DNA of 50,186 nucleotides from an uncultured Lachnospiraceae bacterium (GCA_947169385.1 CAMVPR010000020.1:1-50186), one strand, 5' to 3'; positions 35,944-45,309 are shown, counted from the first letter of the stretch. Translations and numbers: made by a program. The notes: generated from the letters alone by a model not told the origin.

Positions 35944-37623
35944 ATGGGTATGAAATCAGACAATGTTAAGGCCGGTATGCAGTCGGCACCACACAGATCG
36001 TTATTCAACGCTCTTGGTATGACCAAGGAGGAGATGGAGAGACCTTTAGTAGGTATCGTGTCTTCATATAATGAGATTGTTCCGGGACATATGAACCTTG
36101 ACAAGATTACAGAAGCAGTTAAGATGGGTGTCGCTATGGCAGGCGGTACACCGGTTGTATTTCCTGCAATTGCCGTATGTGACGGTATTGCTATGGGCCA
36201 TATCGGAATGAAGTATTCCCTTGTAACTCGTGACCTTATCGCCGATTCAACTGAGGCCATGGCTTTAGCTCACCAGTTTGACGCACTTGTCATGATTCCT
36301 AACTGTGACAAGAACGTGCCTGGACTCTTAATGGCAGCGGCAAGGGTTAATGTCCCTACAGTATTTGTAAGCGGAGGACCGATGCTTGCAGGACATGTTA
36401 AGGGAGAGAAGAGAAGTTTATCATCAATGTTTGAGGCTGTAGGTTCTTATTCAGCAGGTACAATGACAGCAGAGGATGTTGAGGAATTTGAGAATAAGGT
36501 ATGTCCTACCTGTGGTTCATGTAGTGGTATGTATACAGCCAACTCAATGAACTGTCTTACTGAGGTTCTCGGTATGGGCTTACGTGGCAACGGTACAATT
36601 CCTGCCGTATATTCAGAGAGACTTAAGCTTGCTAAGCATGCAGGTATGGCTGTAATGGAGATGTATCGTAAGAACATCAGACCTCTTGACATTATGACCA
36701 AAGAGGCTGTTACTAATGCACTTACAGTTGATATGGCATTAGGATGTTCTACCAACTCAATGCTTCATTTGCCAGCTATTGCACACGAGATTGGATGGGA
36801 TATCGATATTTCGATTGCAAATGAAATCTCAGCTAAGACTCCTAACCTTTGTCATCTTGCTCCTGCAGGATACACTTACATGGAGGATCTTAACGAGGCA
36901 GGCGGCGTTTACGCAGTTATGAACGAGCTTAACAAGCTCGGACTTATCAATACAGATTGTATGACAGTTACAGGTAAGACTGTCGGAGAGAACATTAAGT
37001 TCGCAATTAACCGCAACCCTGAGGTTATCAGACCTGTTGACAATCCATATTCTAAGACAGGTGGTCTTGCAGTTCTTTCAGGTAACCTTGCCCCGGACGG
37101 AAGTGTAGTTAAGCGCTCCGCTGTAGTTCCTGAGATGCTGAAGCACAGTGGTCCTGCAAGGGTATTTGACTGCGAGGAAGATGCAATCGCTGCTATCAAG
37201 GGCGGCAAGATTGTTGACGGAGATGTTGTTGTTATCCGCTACGAGGGACCTAAGGGTGGTCCTGGTATGAGAGAGATGCTCAATCCTACATCCGCTATTG
37301 CCGGAATGGGACTTGGCTCTACTGTTGCTCTTATTACAGATGGTAGATTCTCAGGTGCAAGCCGTGGTGCTTCTATCGGACATGTAAGTCCTGAGGCAGC
37401 GGTCGGCGGACCTATCGCACTCGTAGAGGAAGGCGATATCATCGAGATTGATATCGATGGACTTAGCATCAACCTTAAGGTTTCAGACGAGGAGTTAGCT
37501 CGTCGTAAGGCAGAGTGGAAGCCTAGAGAGCCTAAGGTTACTACAGGATATCTTGCAAGATATGCTGCTATGGTTACAAGCGGTAACCGCGGAGCAATCT
37601 TAGAAGTGCCAAAGAATAACTAA
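35944..37623 (+). CDS. ilvD: dihydroxy-acid dehydratase
   Basis: 559 residues. It dehydrates 2,3-dihydroxy-3-methylbutanoate and the pentanoate analogue for valine/isoleucine (and leucine) synthesis. Fe-S cluster cysteines: C121 (NCDKNVPG) and the C187/C190/C193 region ([18 protein letters not shown]). C-terminal [20 protein letters not shown] is present. Start after aagaaggag; ilvB follows 34 bases later with no terminator between, so they form an operon. Confidence 0.97.
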   Translation: MGMKSDNVKAGMQSAPHRSLFNALGMTKEEMERPLVGIVSSYNEIVPGHMNLDKITEAVKMGVAMAGGTPVVFPAIAVCDGIAMGHIGMKYSLVTRDLIADSTEAMALAHQFDALVMIPNCDKNVPGLLMAAARVNVPTVFVSGGPMLAGHVKGEKRSLSSMFEAVGSYSAGTMTAEDVEEFENKVCPTCGSCSGMYTANSMNCLTEVLGMGLRGNGTIPAVYSERLKLAKHAGMAVMEMYRKNIRPLDIMTKEAVTNALTVDMALGCSTNSMLHLPAIAHEIGWDIDISIANEISAKTPNLCHLAPAGYTYMEDLNEAGGVYAVMNELNKLGLINTDCMTVTGKTVGENIKFAINRNPEVIRPVDNPYSKTGGLAVLSGNLAPDGSVVKRSAVVPEMLKHSGPARVFDCEEDAIAAIKGGKIVDGDVVVIRYEGPKGGPGMREMLNPTSAIAGMGLGSTVALITDGRFSGASRGASIGHVSPEAAVGGPIALVEEGDIIEIDIDGLSINLKVSDEELARRKAEWKPREPKVTTGYLARYAAMVTSGNRGAILEVPKNN

Positions 37624-37657
37624 TGATTTCTAAATATATTAACAAGGAGATTTTATT

Positions 37658-39343
37658 ATGAAACAATTGACAGGTGCAGAAATTGTTATTGAGTGCTTGA
37701 AAGAGCAGGGCGTTGATACCGTGTTCGGATATCCGGGTGGTACAATCCTTAACGTCTATGATGAGCTCTACAAGCATAGTAAGGAGATTAACCATGTGCT
37801 TACCTCGCATGAGCAGGGTGCAGCGCATGCGGCAGACGGATACGCAAGAGCAACCGGTAAGGTCGGCGTCTGTATGGCTACATCGGGCCCGGGTGCTACC
37901 AATCTCGTAACCGGTATCGCAACCGCATATATGGATTCTGTCCCTGTCGTCGCAATTACTGCAAATGTCGGTGTAGCGATGCTCGGTAAGGATAGTTTCC
38001 AGGAGGTAGATATCGCAGGTGTTGTTATGCCTATCACCAAGCATAGCTTCATCGTAAAGGATATCAAGGATCTTGCAACTACAATCAGAAAAGCATTTAA
38101 GATTGCCAAGTCAGGAAGACCTGGTCCTGTACTTGTTGATATCACTAAGGATGTCACAGCCAATAAGACGGGCTACGAGCCACATACTCCGGAGCCTATC
38201 ACAAGATCGACAGACAAGATTAAGGGCAAGGATATCGATAAAGCAGTTGAGCTTATCGGAAAGGCTAAGAAGCCATTCGTTATGGTAGGTGGCGGATGCG
38301 TTACCTCAGGTGCACAGAGTGAGCTTATGGAGTTCGTTGAGAAGATTGACGCTCCTGTTTGTGATACACTTATGGGTAAGGGTGCATTTGACAATAATCA
38401 TAAGCTTTACAGCGGTATGGTTGGTATGCATGGAACCAAGGCTTCTGACCTTGGACTTACAGAGGCAGATCTTCTTATCACTATCGGTGCAAGATTCTCG
38501 GATCGTGTTACAGGAAATGCAGCTAAGTTCTGTAAGCATGCCAAGATTATTCACATAGATGTTGATGCAGCTGAAATCAACAAGAACGTTAAGGTTCACA
38601 CCGCTATCGTAGGTGATGCCAAGAGCGTATTAGAGCAGATTAATTCTAAGCTCAATAAGAACTACAAGCACGCTGATTGGATTAAGCATATCAATGATCT
38701 TAAGAAGAAGTATCCGCTTACTATATATGAGAAGGATCTTTGCGGTCCATCGATTATCAAGTCAATTTATGAGCAGACCAAGGGTGATGCAGTCATTTGT
38801 ACTGATGTAGGTCAGCATCAGATGTGGGCAGCACAGTTCTACAACTATTCTAAACCTCGTACACTTATCACTTCGGGTGGTCTTGGTACAATGGGATTTG
38901 GTCTTGGAGCTGCAATCGGTGCTAAGTATGGTCGCCCTGATAAGACCGTTATCAATATTGCCGGTGACGGATGTTTCAGAATGAATGTACAGGAGCTTAT
39001 GACAGCTTCAAGATACAACGTACCTATCATTGAGATTGTTATTAACAACCACGTTCTCGGTATGGTTAGACAGTGGCAGACATTGTTCTACGGCGAGAGA
39101 TACTCGGCTACCATTCTTGATGATTCCGCTGATTTTAAGAAGATTGCAGAAGGTATGGGTGCGACAGCATTTACCGTAACTACTCAGGAGGAATTCGATA
39201 AGGCTTTTGCTAAGGCACTTAAAGCTAAGGGACCTGTTGTTATCGATGCACAGATTTGCAAGGACGACAAGGTATTCCCTATGGTTCCTGCAGGAGCTCC
39301 ACTTGAGGAAGTATTTGACCATGATGATGTTAAGAACAAATAA
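37658..39343 (+). CDS. ilvB: acetolactate synthase large (catalytic) subunit
   Basis: 561 residues. It condenses pyruvate with pyruvate or 2-oxobutyrate using TPP, FAD and Mg. TPP-activating Glu is E52 (HEQGAAHAADGYAR); the central FAD domain includes ITIGARFSDRVTGN; the TPP/Mg motif GDGCFRMN is at 436-443. Start after aaggaga. Its regulatory subunit ilvN is 15 kb upstream rather than adjacent. serC follows 39 bases later. Confidence 0.97.
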   Translation: MKQLTGAEIVIECLKEQGVDTVFGYPGGTILNVYDELYKHSKEINHVLTSHEQGAAHAADGYARATGKVGVCMATSGPGATNLVTGIATAYMDSVPVVAITANVGVAMLGKDSFQEVDIAGVVMPITKHSFIVKDIKDLATTIRKAFKIAKSGRPGPVLVDITKDVTANKTGYEPHTPEPITRSTDKIKGKDIDKAVELIGKAKKPFVMVGGGCVTSGAQSELMEFVEKIDAPVCDTLMGKGAFDNNHKLYSGMVGMHGTKASDLGLTEADLLITIGARFSDRVTGNAAKFCKHAKIIHIDVDAAEINKNVKVHTAIVGDAKSVLEQINSKLNKNYKHADWIKHINDLKKKYPLTIYEKDLCGPSIIKSIYEQTKGDAVICTDVGQHQMWAAQFYNYSKPRTLITSGGLGTMGFGLGAAIGAKYGRPDKTVINIAGDGCFRMNVQELMTASRYNVPIIEIVINNHVLGMVRQWQTLFYGERYSATILDDSADFKKIAEGMGATAFTVTTQEEFDKAFAKALKAKGPVVIDAQICKDDKVFPMVPAGAPLEEVFDHDDVKNK

Positions 39344-39382
39344 TAATATATAATTACAATAAGCCTAAGGAGGATAATTAAA

Positions 39383-40465
39383 ATGGCAAGAGTGTATAAT
39401 TTTTCAGCAGGCCCTTCAATGTTGCCTGAGGAGGTGCTTAAGGAAGCAGCAGATGAGATGCTTGATTACAAAGGAACCGGAATGGGTGTTATGGAGATGT
39501 CACACCGTTCTAAGGCATTTGAGGAGATTATAGAGACAGCTGAGGCTGATTTAAGAGAGTTAATGAACATCCCTGATAACTATAAGGTTCTCTTCTTACA
39601 GGGTGGCGCAAGCCAGCAGTTCGCTGCAATCCCTATGAACCTTATGAAGAACAAGGTAGCTGACTACATTGTTACAGGTCAGTGGGCTAAGAAGGCATAC
39701 GAGGAAGCACAGAAGTATGGTAAGGTTAACAAGATTGCTACTTCTGAGGACAAGACTTTCTCATATATTCCTGATTGCTCTGATCTTCCTATTTCAGAGG
39801 ATGCAGATTACGTTTACATTTGCCACAACAATACAATTTACGGAACTACTTTCAAGAAGCTTCCTAACACCAAGGGCAAGATTCTTGTAGCTGATATGTC
39901 TTCTGACATTCTTTCACAGCCTGTTAATGTAGAGGATTACGGTCTTATCTACTTTGGTGTTCAGAAGAACGTTGGTCCTGCTGGTGTCGTTGTAGTTATT
40001 ATCCGTGAGGACCTCATCACTGATGATGTATTAGAGGGTACACCTACCATGCTTAAATATAAGACTCAGGCTGATGCTAAGTCTCTTTACAATACACCAC
40101 CTGCTTATGGTATTTACATTTGCGGTAAGGTATTTAAGCACCTCAAGAAGCTTGGCGGTCTTGAGAAGATGAAAGAGATCAACGAGAAGAAGGCTAAGAT
40201 CCTTTATGATTTCCTTGATTCTTCTAAGCTCTTCAAGGGTACCGTTGTTCCTGAGGATCGTTCACTTATGAATGTTCCTTTTGTTACAGGGGATGCTGAC
40301 CTTGACGCTAAGTTCGTTAAGGAGGCTACTGAGGCAGGTTTCGTTAACCTTAAGGGACACAGAACTGTCGGTGGTATGCGTGCTTCTATCTACAACGCTA
40401 TGCCTACTGAGGGTGTTGAGAAGCTTGTAGAGTTCATGAAGAAGTTCGAGGCTGAGAACGCGTAA
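39383..40465 (+). CDS. serC: phosphoserine aminotransferase
   Basis: 360 residues. It converts 3-phosphohydroxypyruvate + glutamate to phosphoserine + 2-oxoglutarate, with PLP. Opens with the family sequence YNFSAGPSMLPEEVL; the PLP Lys lies in FGVQKNVGPAGV; HRTVGGMRASIYNAMP closes the domain. Start after aaggagg. serA follows after a 189-base spacer with repeat pieces. No serB gene is in the window. Confidence 0.97.
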   Translation: MARVYNFSAGPSMLPEEVLKEAADEMLDYKGTGMGVMEMSHRSKAFEEIIETAEADLRELMNIPDNYKVLFLQGGASQQFAAIPMNLMKNKVADYIVTGQWAKKAYEEAQKYGKVNKIATSEDKTFSYIPDCSDLPISEDADYVYICHNNTIYGTTFKKLPNTKGKILVADMSSDILSQPVNVEDYGLIYFGVQKNVGPAGVVVVIIREDLITDDVLEGTPTMLKYKTQADAKSLYNTPPAYGIYICGKVFKHLKKLGGLEKMKEINEKKAKILYDFLDSSKLFKGTVVPEDRSLMNVPFVTGDADLDAKFVKEATEAGFVNLKGHRTVGGMRASIYNAMPTEGVEKLVEFMKKFEAENA

Positions 40466-40470
40466 TTATA

Positions 40471-40491
40471 TTGACCTTCTTCGAAGGTCAA
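40471..40491. terminator. perfect hairpin after serC
   Basis: ttgacctt (40471-40478) and aaggtcaa (40484-40491) pair around cttcg. No T-run follows, so it may be a pause site or processing hairpin rather than a full intrinsic terminator. Half-repeat agattcttcgctggcgctca follows directly. Confidence 0.5.
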
Positions 40492-40520
40492 AGATTCTTC
40501 GCTGGCGCTCAGAATGACAT
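40492..40520. repeat. gattcttcgc...agaatgacat half-element
   Basis: agattcttcgctggcgctca then gaatgacat: a single arm of the tgtcat...atgaca repeat family with a small variation (cttc to tggc) in the loop region. Confidence 0.7.
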
Positions 40521-40555
40521 TTAAAGCAAGAAGAAGCTGTAATAACAGGATATAT

Positions 40556-40583
40556 TTGTGAAATGATATATGTATGTTATTAA
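40556..40583 (+). promoter_or_regulatory. possible promoter of serA
   Basis: TTGTGA (40556-40561), 16-base spacer, TATTAA (40578-40583). It is a weak match, and the truncated gtag repeat would be transcribed in the leader. Confidence 0.35.
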
Positions 40584-40587
40584 AATT

Positions 40588-40612
40588 CGTAGAGGCGAAC
40601 ATCGTTCGCCAT
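40588..40612. repeat. truncated gtag palindromic repeat (one hairpin)
   Basis: gtag (40589-40592) plus the hairpin ggcgaacatcgttcgcc (40594-40610); the second hairpin and ctac arm are missing. Confidence 0.75.
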
Positions 40613-40654
40613 ATATCGAAAATCAATTATCAATATGAAAAGAGGTATTTTATA

Positions 40655-41815
40655 ATGGCTAAGGTACATTGCCTAAATCCTATCGCGGCATGCGGTACAG
40701 ATTTATTTACAAGTAACTATGAGATGACTGATGACTTTGCGGCTGCAGAGGCAGTCTTGGTAAGAAGTGCTTCTATGCACGAGTTAGAGCTTTCTTCTAA
40801 CCTCCTTGCAATTGCAAGAGCAGGTGCGGGTGTTAACAACATTCCACTTGAGGATGCTGCTAAGAAAGGTATCGTAGTATTTAACACACCAGGTGCTAAC
40901 GCTAATGGTGTTAAGGAGCTTGTTGTAGCAGGACTTATGCTTGCTTCACGAGATCTTATGGGTGGATATAACTGGGTTAAGGAGAATGCTTCAGATCCTG
41001 ATATTGCTAAGGCAGTAGAGAAGCAGAAGAAGAACTATGCCGGTAATGAGATTAGTGGCAAGAAGCTCGGTGTTATCGGTCTTGGTGCTATCGGTGCTAA
41101 GGTTGCCAACATTGCTTTCAGACTTGGTATGGAAGTATACGGTTATGATCCATATGTTTCTATCGATGCTGCTTGGAGCCTTTCACGTCACATCAAGCAC
41201 ATCAAGGATCTTAATGAGATTTTCAAAGAGTGTGATTACATCACCGTTCATGTACCTGCATTAAAGGATACCATCGGTATGATTAATAAAGAGTCTATCG
41301 CTATGATGAAGGACGGCGTTAAGATTCTTAACTTCGCAAGAGATACTTTGATTAATGACGACGATATGATTGAAGCTCTTAACTCAGGTAAGGTTGCTTG
41401 CTATGTTACTGATTTCCCTAATCCTAAGGTTGCAGGTGTAGATAAGGTTGTTACACTTCCTCACCTTGGTGCTTCAACAGCTGAGTCAGAAGACAATTGT
41501 GCTATCATGGCTGTTAAAGAGATTATGGACTTTATCGAGAATGGTAATATCAAGAACTCTGTTAACTATCCTGCTGTTGACGCAGGTGTATGCGAGACCG
41601 GCGGAAGAGTATGTATCTGTCATAAGAACATCCCTAACATGATTACCAAGTTCACCGGAGTATTCGGCGACAAGGGTAACAACGTTGAGAACATGGTATC
41701 TAAGAGTAGAGGAGATTTCGCTTATACTATCATTGATACCAAGGATACTCCAAGAGATGAGTCTATCGCAGCTATCAAGGAGATTGACGGAGTTGTTAAG
41801 GTAAGAGTTATTTAA
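40655..41815 (+). CDS. serA: D-3-phosphoglycerate dehydrogenase
   Basis: 386 residues from the ATG at 40655 (aaaagagg 7-14 bases upstream; the in-frame ATG at 40574 would include the palindromic repeat and is rejected). First step of serine synthesis, oxidising 3-phosphoglycerate with NAD. Rossmann motif GLGAIGAKVANIA; catalytic His in LPHLGASTAES; C-terminal ACT-type regulatory domain (ITKFTGVFGDKGNNVENMVS). Works with serC just upstream. Confidence 0.96.
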   Translation: MAKVHCLNPIAACGTDLFTSNYEMTDDFAAAEAVLVRSASMHELELSSNLLAIARAGAGVNNIPLEDAAKKGIVVFNTPGANANGVKELVVAGLMLASRDLMGGYNWVKENASDPDIAKAVEKQKKNYAGNEISGKKLGVIGLGAIGAKVANIAFRLGMEVYGYDPYVSIDAAWSLSRHIKHIKDLNEIFKECDYITVHVPALKDTIGMINKESIAMMKDGVKILNFARDTLINDDDMIEALNSGKVACYVTDFPNPKVAGVDKVVTLPHLGASTAESEDNCAIMAVKEIMDFIENGNIKNSVNYPAVDAGVCETGGRVCICHKNIPNMITKFTGVFGDKGNNVENMVSKSRGDFAYTIIDTKDTPRDESIAAIKEIDGVVKVRVI

Positions 41816-41820
41816 TATGA

Positions 41821-41888
41821 ATGTCATTTTGAACGTAAGCGAAGAATCTTTTAAGACCCTTCGTCACTTCGTTCCTCAGAATGATACA
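41821..41888. repeat. tgtcat...atgata modular repeat
   Basis: tgtcat (41822-41827), gaacgtaagcgaagaatctt, aagacccttcgtcacttcgt, tcctcaga, atgata (41881-41886). Same orientation as 35772-35838 with several substitutions. Confidence 0.8.
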
Positions 41889-41895
41889 TGAAAAT

Positions 41896-41925
41896 TGCGG
41901 ACACTTTAGTGTCCGCAGTTTTTTT
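41896..41925. terminator. bidirectional terminator between serA and the convergent hypothetical gene
   Basis: A 9-bp perfect stem (tgcggacac 41896-41904 with gtgtccgca 41909-41917), loop ttta, then a seven-T run on the plus strand (41919-41925). On the minus strand a shorter T-run (from aaaat) follows, so it could stop both serA and the minus-strand gene that ends at 41928. Confidence 0.88.
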
Positions 41926-41927
41926 CG

Positions 41928-43859
41928 CTATTTAGATGGCGCTTTAGGGGCTTTCTCAACTTTGTTCTCAGCCTTAGGCGGATTATTAATCATGTCATCT
42001 ACTTTGTCAAGCAACTCCTCAACTATCTGAAGTCTTGCTTTGCCGCGGTCTGTTGTCGGTCCGCTTAGAATCTTACCCTTTCTTTCTGTAAAGTAAGTCA
42101 CCCCTTTGGTAACAAGTATTTCTAAGTCGTGAGCCTTAACTACCAAACCCTTGCCGGCTGCTTTGCTTTCATTTGCAGAATCAATAACATTATTTAATGC
42201 CTGATATAGCTCTTTCATATACTTAGAGCGGTATTTACCTCCGCCCTTATAAAGAGTGTCAAGCTCGTCTTTGGTTTTGCTAAGGTACATAAGTGATTCC
42301 TCAGAAAGAGTCTTATCACCCGTAAGATTATGTGAACCAAAACGCTTATTCATATAGGTAATATCTTCAGCTACCGCTTTCCTGTGATCCTTGTATTGCT
42401 TATAAAGCTTATCAAGGGACTTTCCGGAAAACATTATTTCGAGGAATACTTTGTCTGATAGTAGATTGTCCCTTACAGACTTAACATACCGTTGGATTTC
42501 CTGCTGATTGTATTTGCCGTCCGGAGTTGGTTTGAGTGTGTTGGTTCTATTGCTGACCTTCTCTTCGTTATTCCAATCAATTCCTTTGCCAAATATGGTT
42601 CTCTTGGCGCCCGGTTCAGTTAAGAGCTTGAGAGCGAAGTAGTTGGCAGCGGTAACCATATTTTTATAAGGTATTGGCTTGCCATTCTCCATCTTGGATA
42701 TTTGATTCTGACAATGTGTTCTGACATCATCGAGTTCCCAAGAGACAGAGCCTGCAGGGAAATCAATAATTTCGTTATCATTATTCTTGGCGTTATCGAT
42801 TGAGTTATTGATAGCCTTGTCATAATCTTCCCATGACTTAAGAATGTCACTTGGAGTTTTGCTAAGCATGGTTCGTATGTCAGTTTCACTGGTAAATCCA
42901 CGAAAGTTACTGTTGGAATTAATAGCAGTTAGTTCTTTTTCGATGTAATCCCATCTCTTCTTATAGTCTTCCTCGGTTTTTATGCAATAATTGTCTAGCG
43001 ACAACTTATCATACTTGTGTTGGTTAGCTTTGGTTATAGATAAAATTCTTGCTAAACTCAAGCTGGAAATGCTGTCAAATTTGCCATTGCCATCATAAGG
43101 TAAAGTGGCAGTGTGAAGAAGATGATTTTTTTCTTCATTAATCACAAGCTGCTCGTTCTCGCGCTTCTTGGCAATTAAAATGTCAGCGTTCTTTAATGAG
43201 GTAATAAGCTCCGGATTAATCCTTGTAACTGTTACGCCCTTCTTATTCTCGTTTAGCACGATATCCACATCCTTAGGTGGCTTGGCATCAAGTGCCTCGA
43301 GACTGTTGTTATAGTATGATTCGTTGTTAGGATTGAGCTTGCCATTGACCTTGATGGCTGGAATGGCGGCTTTGGTTAATTCTTCTTCGGCGCCTATAAC
43401 ATTGCTAAATACCTCGTGATTAAGGAATTTATCAATGAGCTTAATGTTGTCAAATGTCTTCTTGTTTAGAAGCGCAGTTGAATAAAGAACTGATTCATTA
43501 AGAGTATTAAAGTCTTTTCTGGCTTCTTTAAGGTCTAAGCCGTAGGTTGAATCGTTGTCGGTAAGGAGCATCGTAGACATTTCAAGTGATGCCTTGTAAC
43601 CAATCTTTACCATCTTCTCCGTCTTGTATTTTACAAGCTGAGCGAATACATAGCCTAATTCCTCTTCGTCACTGTTGTTGAAAAATGCTAGGATTGCGGC
43701 GTCCTTTACATTGAGCGCGGATGTCTTCTTGCCGGAGAATAACTCGGTAGGTGTGAGCCATTTTATAAATACCTTGGCAATACCTTCTGTGTTCTTGGCT
43801 TTTGAGAGATCAACTCTTAACTGGTGCTCTTGTTTTTGGATATCTTCGTGTCTGCTCAT
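41928..43859 (-). CDS. large cytosolic hypothetical protein (shared-module family, member A)
   Basis: 643 residues with no signal peptide, membrane helix or Cys-rich site; strongly charged and predicted mostly helical. I do not recognise the fold or any catalytic motif. Near the C-terminus (about 532-620) is a module also seen in the plus-strand proteins at 45385 and 47814: an aromatic/Met segment (YMKELYQALN), a spacer, then GVTYFTERKG and an Arg/Lys-rich TDRGKARLQIVEELL. A Pro/Lys-rich tail (NPPKAENKVEKAPKAPSK) closes the protein. Start ATG has aaggaga upstream on the minus strand. It is the only clear minus-strand gene in the window and diverges from asd. The function is unknown. Confidence 0.85.
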   Translation of the reverse strand: MSRHEDIQKQEHQLRVDLSKAKNTEGIAKVFIKWLTPTELFSGKKTSALNVKDAAILAFFNNSDEEELGYVFAQLVKYKTEKMVKIGYKASLEMSTMLLTDNDSTYGLDLKEARKDFNTLNESVLYSTALLNKKTFDNIKLIDKFLNHEVFSNVIGAEEELTKAAIPAIKVNGKLNPNNESYYNNSLEALDAKPPKDVDIVLNENKKGVTVTRINPELITSLKNADILIAKKRENEQLVINEEKNHLLHTATLPYDGNGKFDSISSLSLARILSITKANQHKYDKLSLDNYCIKTEEDYKKRWDYIEKELTAINSNSNFRGFTSETDIRTMLSKTPSDILKSWEDYDKAINNSIDNAKNNDNEIIDFPAGSVSWELDDVRTHCQNQISKMENGKPIPYKNMVTAANYFALKLLTEPGAKRTIFGKGIDWNNEEKVSNRTNTLKPTPDGKYNQQEIQRYVKSVRDNLLSDKVFLEIMFSGKSLDKLYKQYKDHRKAVAEDITYMNKRFGSHNLTGDKTLSEESLMYLSKTKDELDTLYKGGGKYRSKYMKELYQALNNVIDSANESKAAGKGLVVKAHDLEILVTKGVTYFTERKGKILSGPTTDRGKARLQIVEELLDKVDDMINNPPKAENKVEKAPKAPSK

Positions 43860-43901
43860 ATTTATTTCTCCTTTATAGTGTTATGGTTGTACGAAATGCT
43901 C

Positions 43902-43953
43902 CGTAGCGACGAACATTGTTCGCCATATGTGGAGCACACTGTGCTCCGCTACG
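43902..43953. repeat. two-hairpin gtag...ctac palindromic repeat
   Basis: cgtagc (43902-43907), gaacattgttc hairpin, ggagcacactgtgctcc (43931-43947), gctacg (43948-43953). Same orientation as 23000-23048. It lies in the leader of the minus-strand gene and would be transcribed as part of its 5' UTR if the promoter at 43984 is right. Confidence 0.88.
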
Positions 43954-43983
43954 AGAGTGTATATGTTATTGTTAATTAATCAC

Positions 43984-43989
43984 AGTATA
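43984..43989 (-). promoter_or_regulatory. possible -10 element of the minus-strand hypothetical gene
   Basis: On the minus strand, TATACT preceded by tgtga; no good -35 at 17 bases. The sequence around it (TATACTGTGATT) resembles that of the gene at 45385 (TATACTATGTGATG), which may hint at shared control, but the match is short. Confidence 0.35.
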
Positions 43990-44077
43990 TCACACAATCA
44001 GTAACAAATACGAAACAACGCGGAAGAAATATAGATTTACTTGATGGATATCATCATTTTTTTAGTAATAATTCTTG

Positions 44078-44105
44078 TTGCATTATTGTTAAAAGAGTGT
44101 ATAAT
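44078..44105 (+). promoter_or_regulatory. predicted promoter of asd
   Basis: TTGCAT (44078-44083), 16-base spacer, TATAAT (44100-44105), 38 bases before the asd start codon. Confidence 0.65.
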
Positions 44106-44142
44106 TAGGTAGTAAATTATCTAAACATAAGGAGAGATTATT

Positions 44143-45234
44143 ATGAGTGATAAATTGAAGGTAGGTATCTTAGGTGGTACCGGTATGGTAGGACAGAGAT
44201 TCATTTCCCTTTTGGAGAATCATCCATGGTTTGAGGTTACCGTTATTGCGGCTTCACCGCGTTCTGCAGGCAAGACCTATGAGGACGCTGTTGGAGACAG
44301 ATGGAAGATGGACACTCCTATGCCGGAGGCAGTTAAGAAGATTGTGGTTCATAATGTCAATGAGGTTGAAGAGGTGGCTAAGGACGTAGATTTCGTATTC
44401 TCTGCCGTTGATATGAGCAAGGACGAGATTAAGGCTATCGAGGAGGCATATGCCAAGACCGAGACTCCTGTTGTTTCTAATAACAGTGCTCACAGATGGA
44501 CTCCTGATGTTCCTATGGTAGTGCCTGAGATTAATCCGGAGCATATGAAGGTTATAGAGTATCAGAAGAAGAGACTTGGAACTACAAGAGGCTTCGTTGC
44601 CGTTAAGCCTAACTGCTCAATTCAGAGCTATGCGCCTGTCCTTACCGCATGGAAGGAGTTTGAGCCATATGAGGTAGTTGCTACCACATATCAGGCTATA
44701 TCAGGTGCGGGCAAGACCTTTAAGGATTGGCCGGAGATGATAGAGAATGTCATCCCTTACATTGGCGGTGAGGAAGAGAAATCAGAGAAGGAGCCGCTTA
44801 GAATCTGGGGATATGTTGATGAAGAGAAAGGCGAGATTGTGCCTGCCGATGATGTCAAGATTACCTGTCAGTGTGTGAGAGTTCCTGTTCTTAACGGACA
44901 TACCGCAGCGGTATTTGTCAAGTTCAAGAAGAATCCTACCAAGGAGCAGCTTGTTGAAGCTCTTAAGAACTTTAGCGGTGTTCCTCAGGAGCTTAAGCTT
45001 CCTTCGGCACCTGCTCACTTCATTCAGGTTATGGAAGAGGATGACAGACCACAGGTTAAGCTTGATGTGGATTATGAGAACGGTATGGGTGTATCTGTTG
45101 GCCGTATCAGAGAGGACAGCATCTATGACTGGAAGTTCATAGGCTTATCTCATAATACCGTAAGAGGTGCTGCCGGTGGTGCAGTTCTTTGTGCCGAGCT
45201 TTTAAAGGCGCAGGGATACATAACAAAGAAATAA
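44143..45234 (+). CDS. asd: aspartate-semialdehyde dehydrogenase
   Basis: 363 residues. It reduces aspartyl phosphate to aspartate semialdehyde with NADPH for lysine/threonine/methionine and cell-wall diaminopimelate. NADP loop GGTGMVGQRF (11-20); catalytic Cys C158 in VKPNCSIQSY. The sequence SGAGKTFKDWPEM and overall form fit the archaeal/fungal-type branch of the family rather than the short E. coli type. Start after aaggagaga. It stands alone between unrecognised genes, with its own promoter and terminator. Confidence 0.95.
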   Translation: MSDKLKVGILGGTGMVGQRFISLLENHPWFEVTVIAASPRSAGKTYEDAVGDRWKMDTPMPEAVKKIVVHNVNEVEEVAKDVDFVFSAVDMSKDEIKAIEEAYAKTETPVVSNNSAHRWTPDVPMVVPEINPEHMKVIEYQKKRLGTTRGFVAVKPNCSIQSYAPVLTAWKEFEPYEVVATTYQAISGAGKTFKDWPEMIENVIPYIGGEEEKSEKEPLRIWGYVDEEKGEIVPADDVKITCQCVRVPVLNGHTAAVFVKFKKNPTKEQLVEALKNFSGVPQELKLPSAPAHFIQVMEEDDRPQVKLDVDYENGMGVSVGRIREDSIYDWKFIGLSHNTVRGAAGGAVLCAELLKAQGYITKK

Positions 45235-45245
45235 TCTATATTTAT

Positions 45246-45267
45246 CCCCCGGCTGCTTGGTCGGGGG
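45246..45267 (+). terminator. hairpin terminator after asd
   Basis: cccccggct (45246-45254) pairs with ggtcggggg (45259-45267) around gctt, with two wobble pairs; tatttaaaaattgtttt follows. The tail is T/A-rich rather than a pure T-run. Confidence 0.65.
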
Positions 45268-45280
45268 TATTTAAAAATTG

Positions 45281-45309
45281 TTTTATAATTGTTGCGCATT
45301 TGTTATACT
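45281..45309 (+). promoter_or_regulatory. possible promoter of the two-gene hypothetical unit
   Basis: TATACT (45304-45309) with a weak -35 TTTTAT (45281-45286) at 17 bases. An alternative -10 (TATAAT 45284-45289) also lies here. The start codon is about 76 bases downstream. Confidence 0.45.

Noticed and set aside
43861-44142. Small gene in the 283-base spacer between the divergent genes
   Set aside because: The space is accounted for by a palindromic repeat, two promoters and AT-rich sequence; no frame of useful length with a ribosome-binding site was seen.
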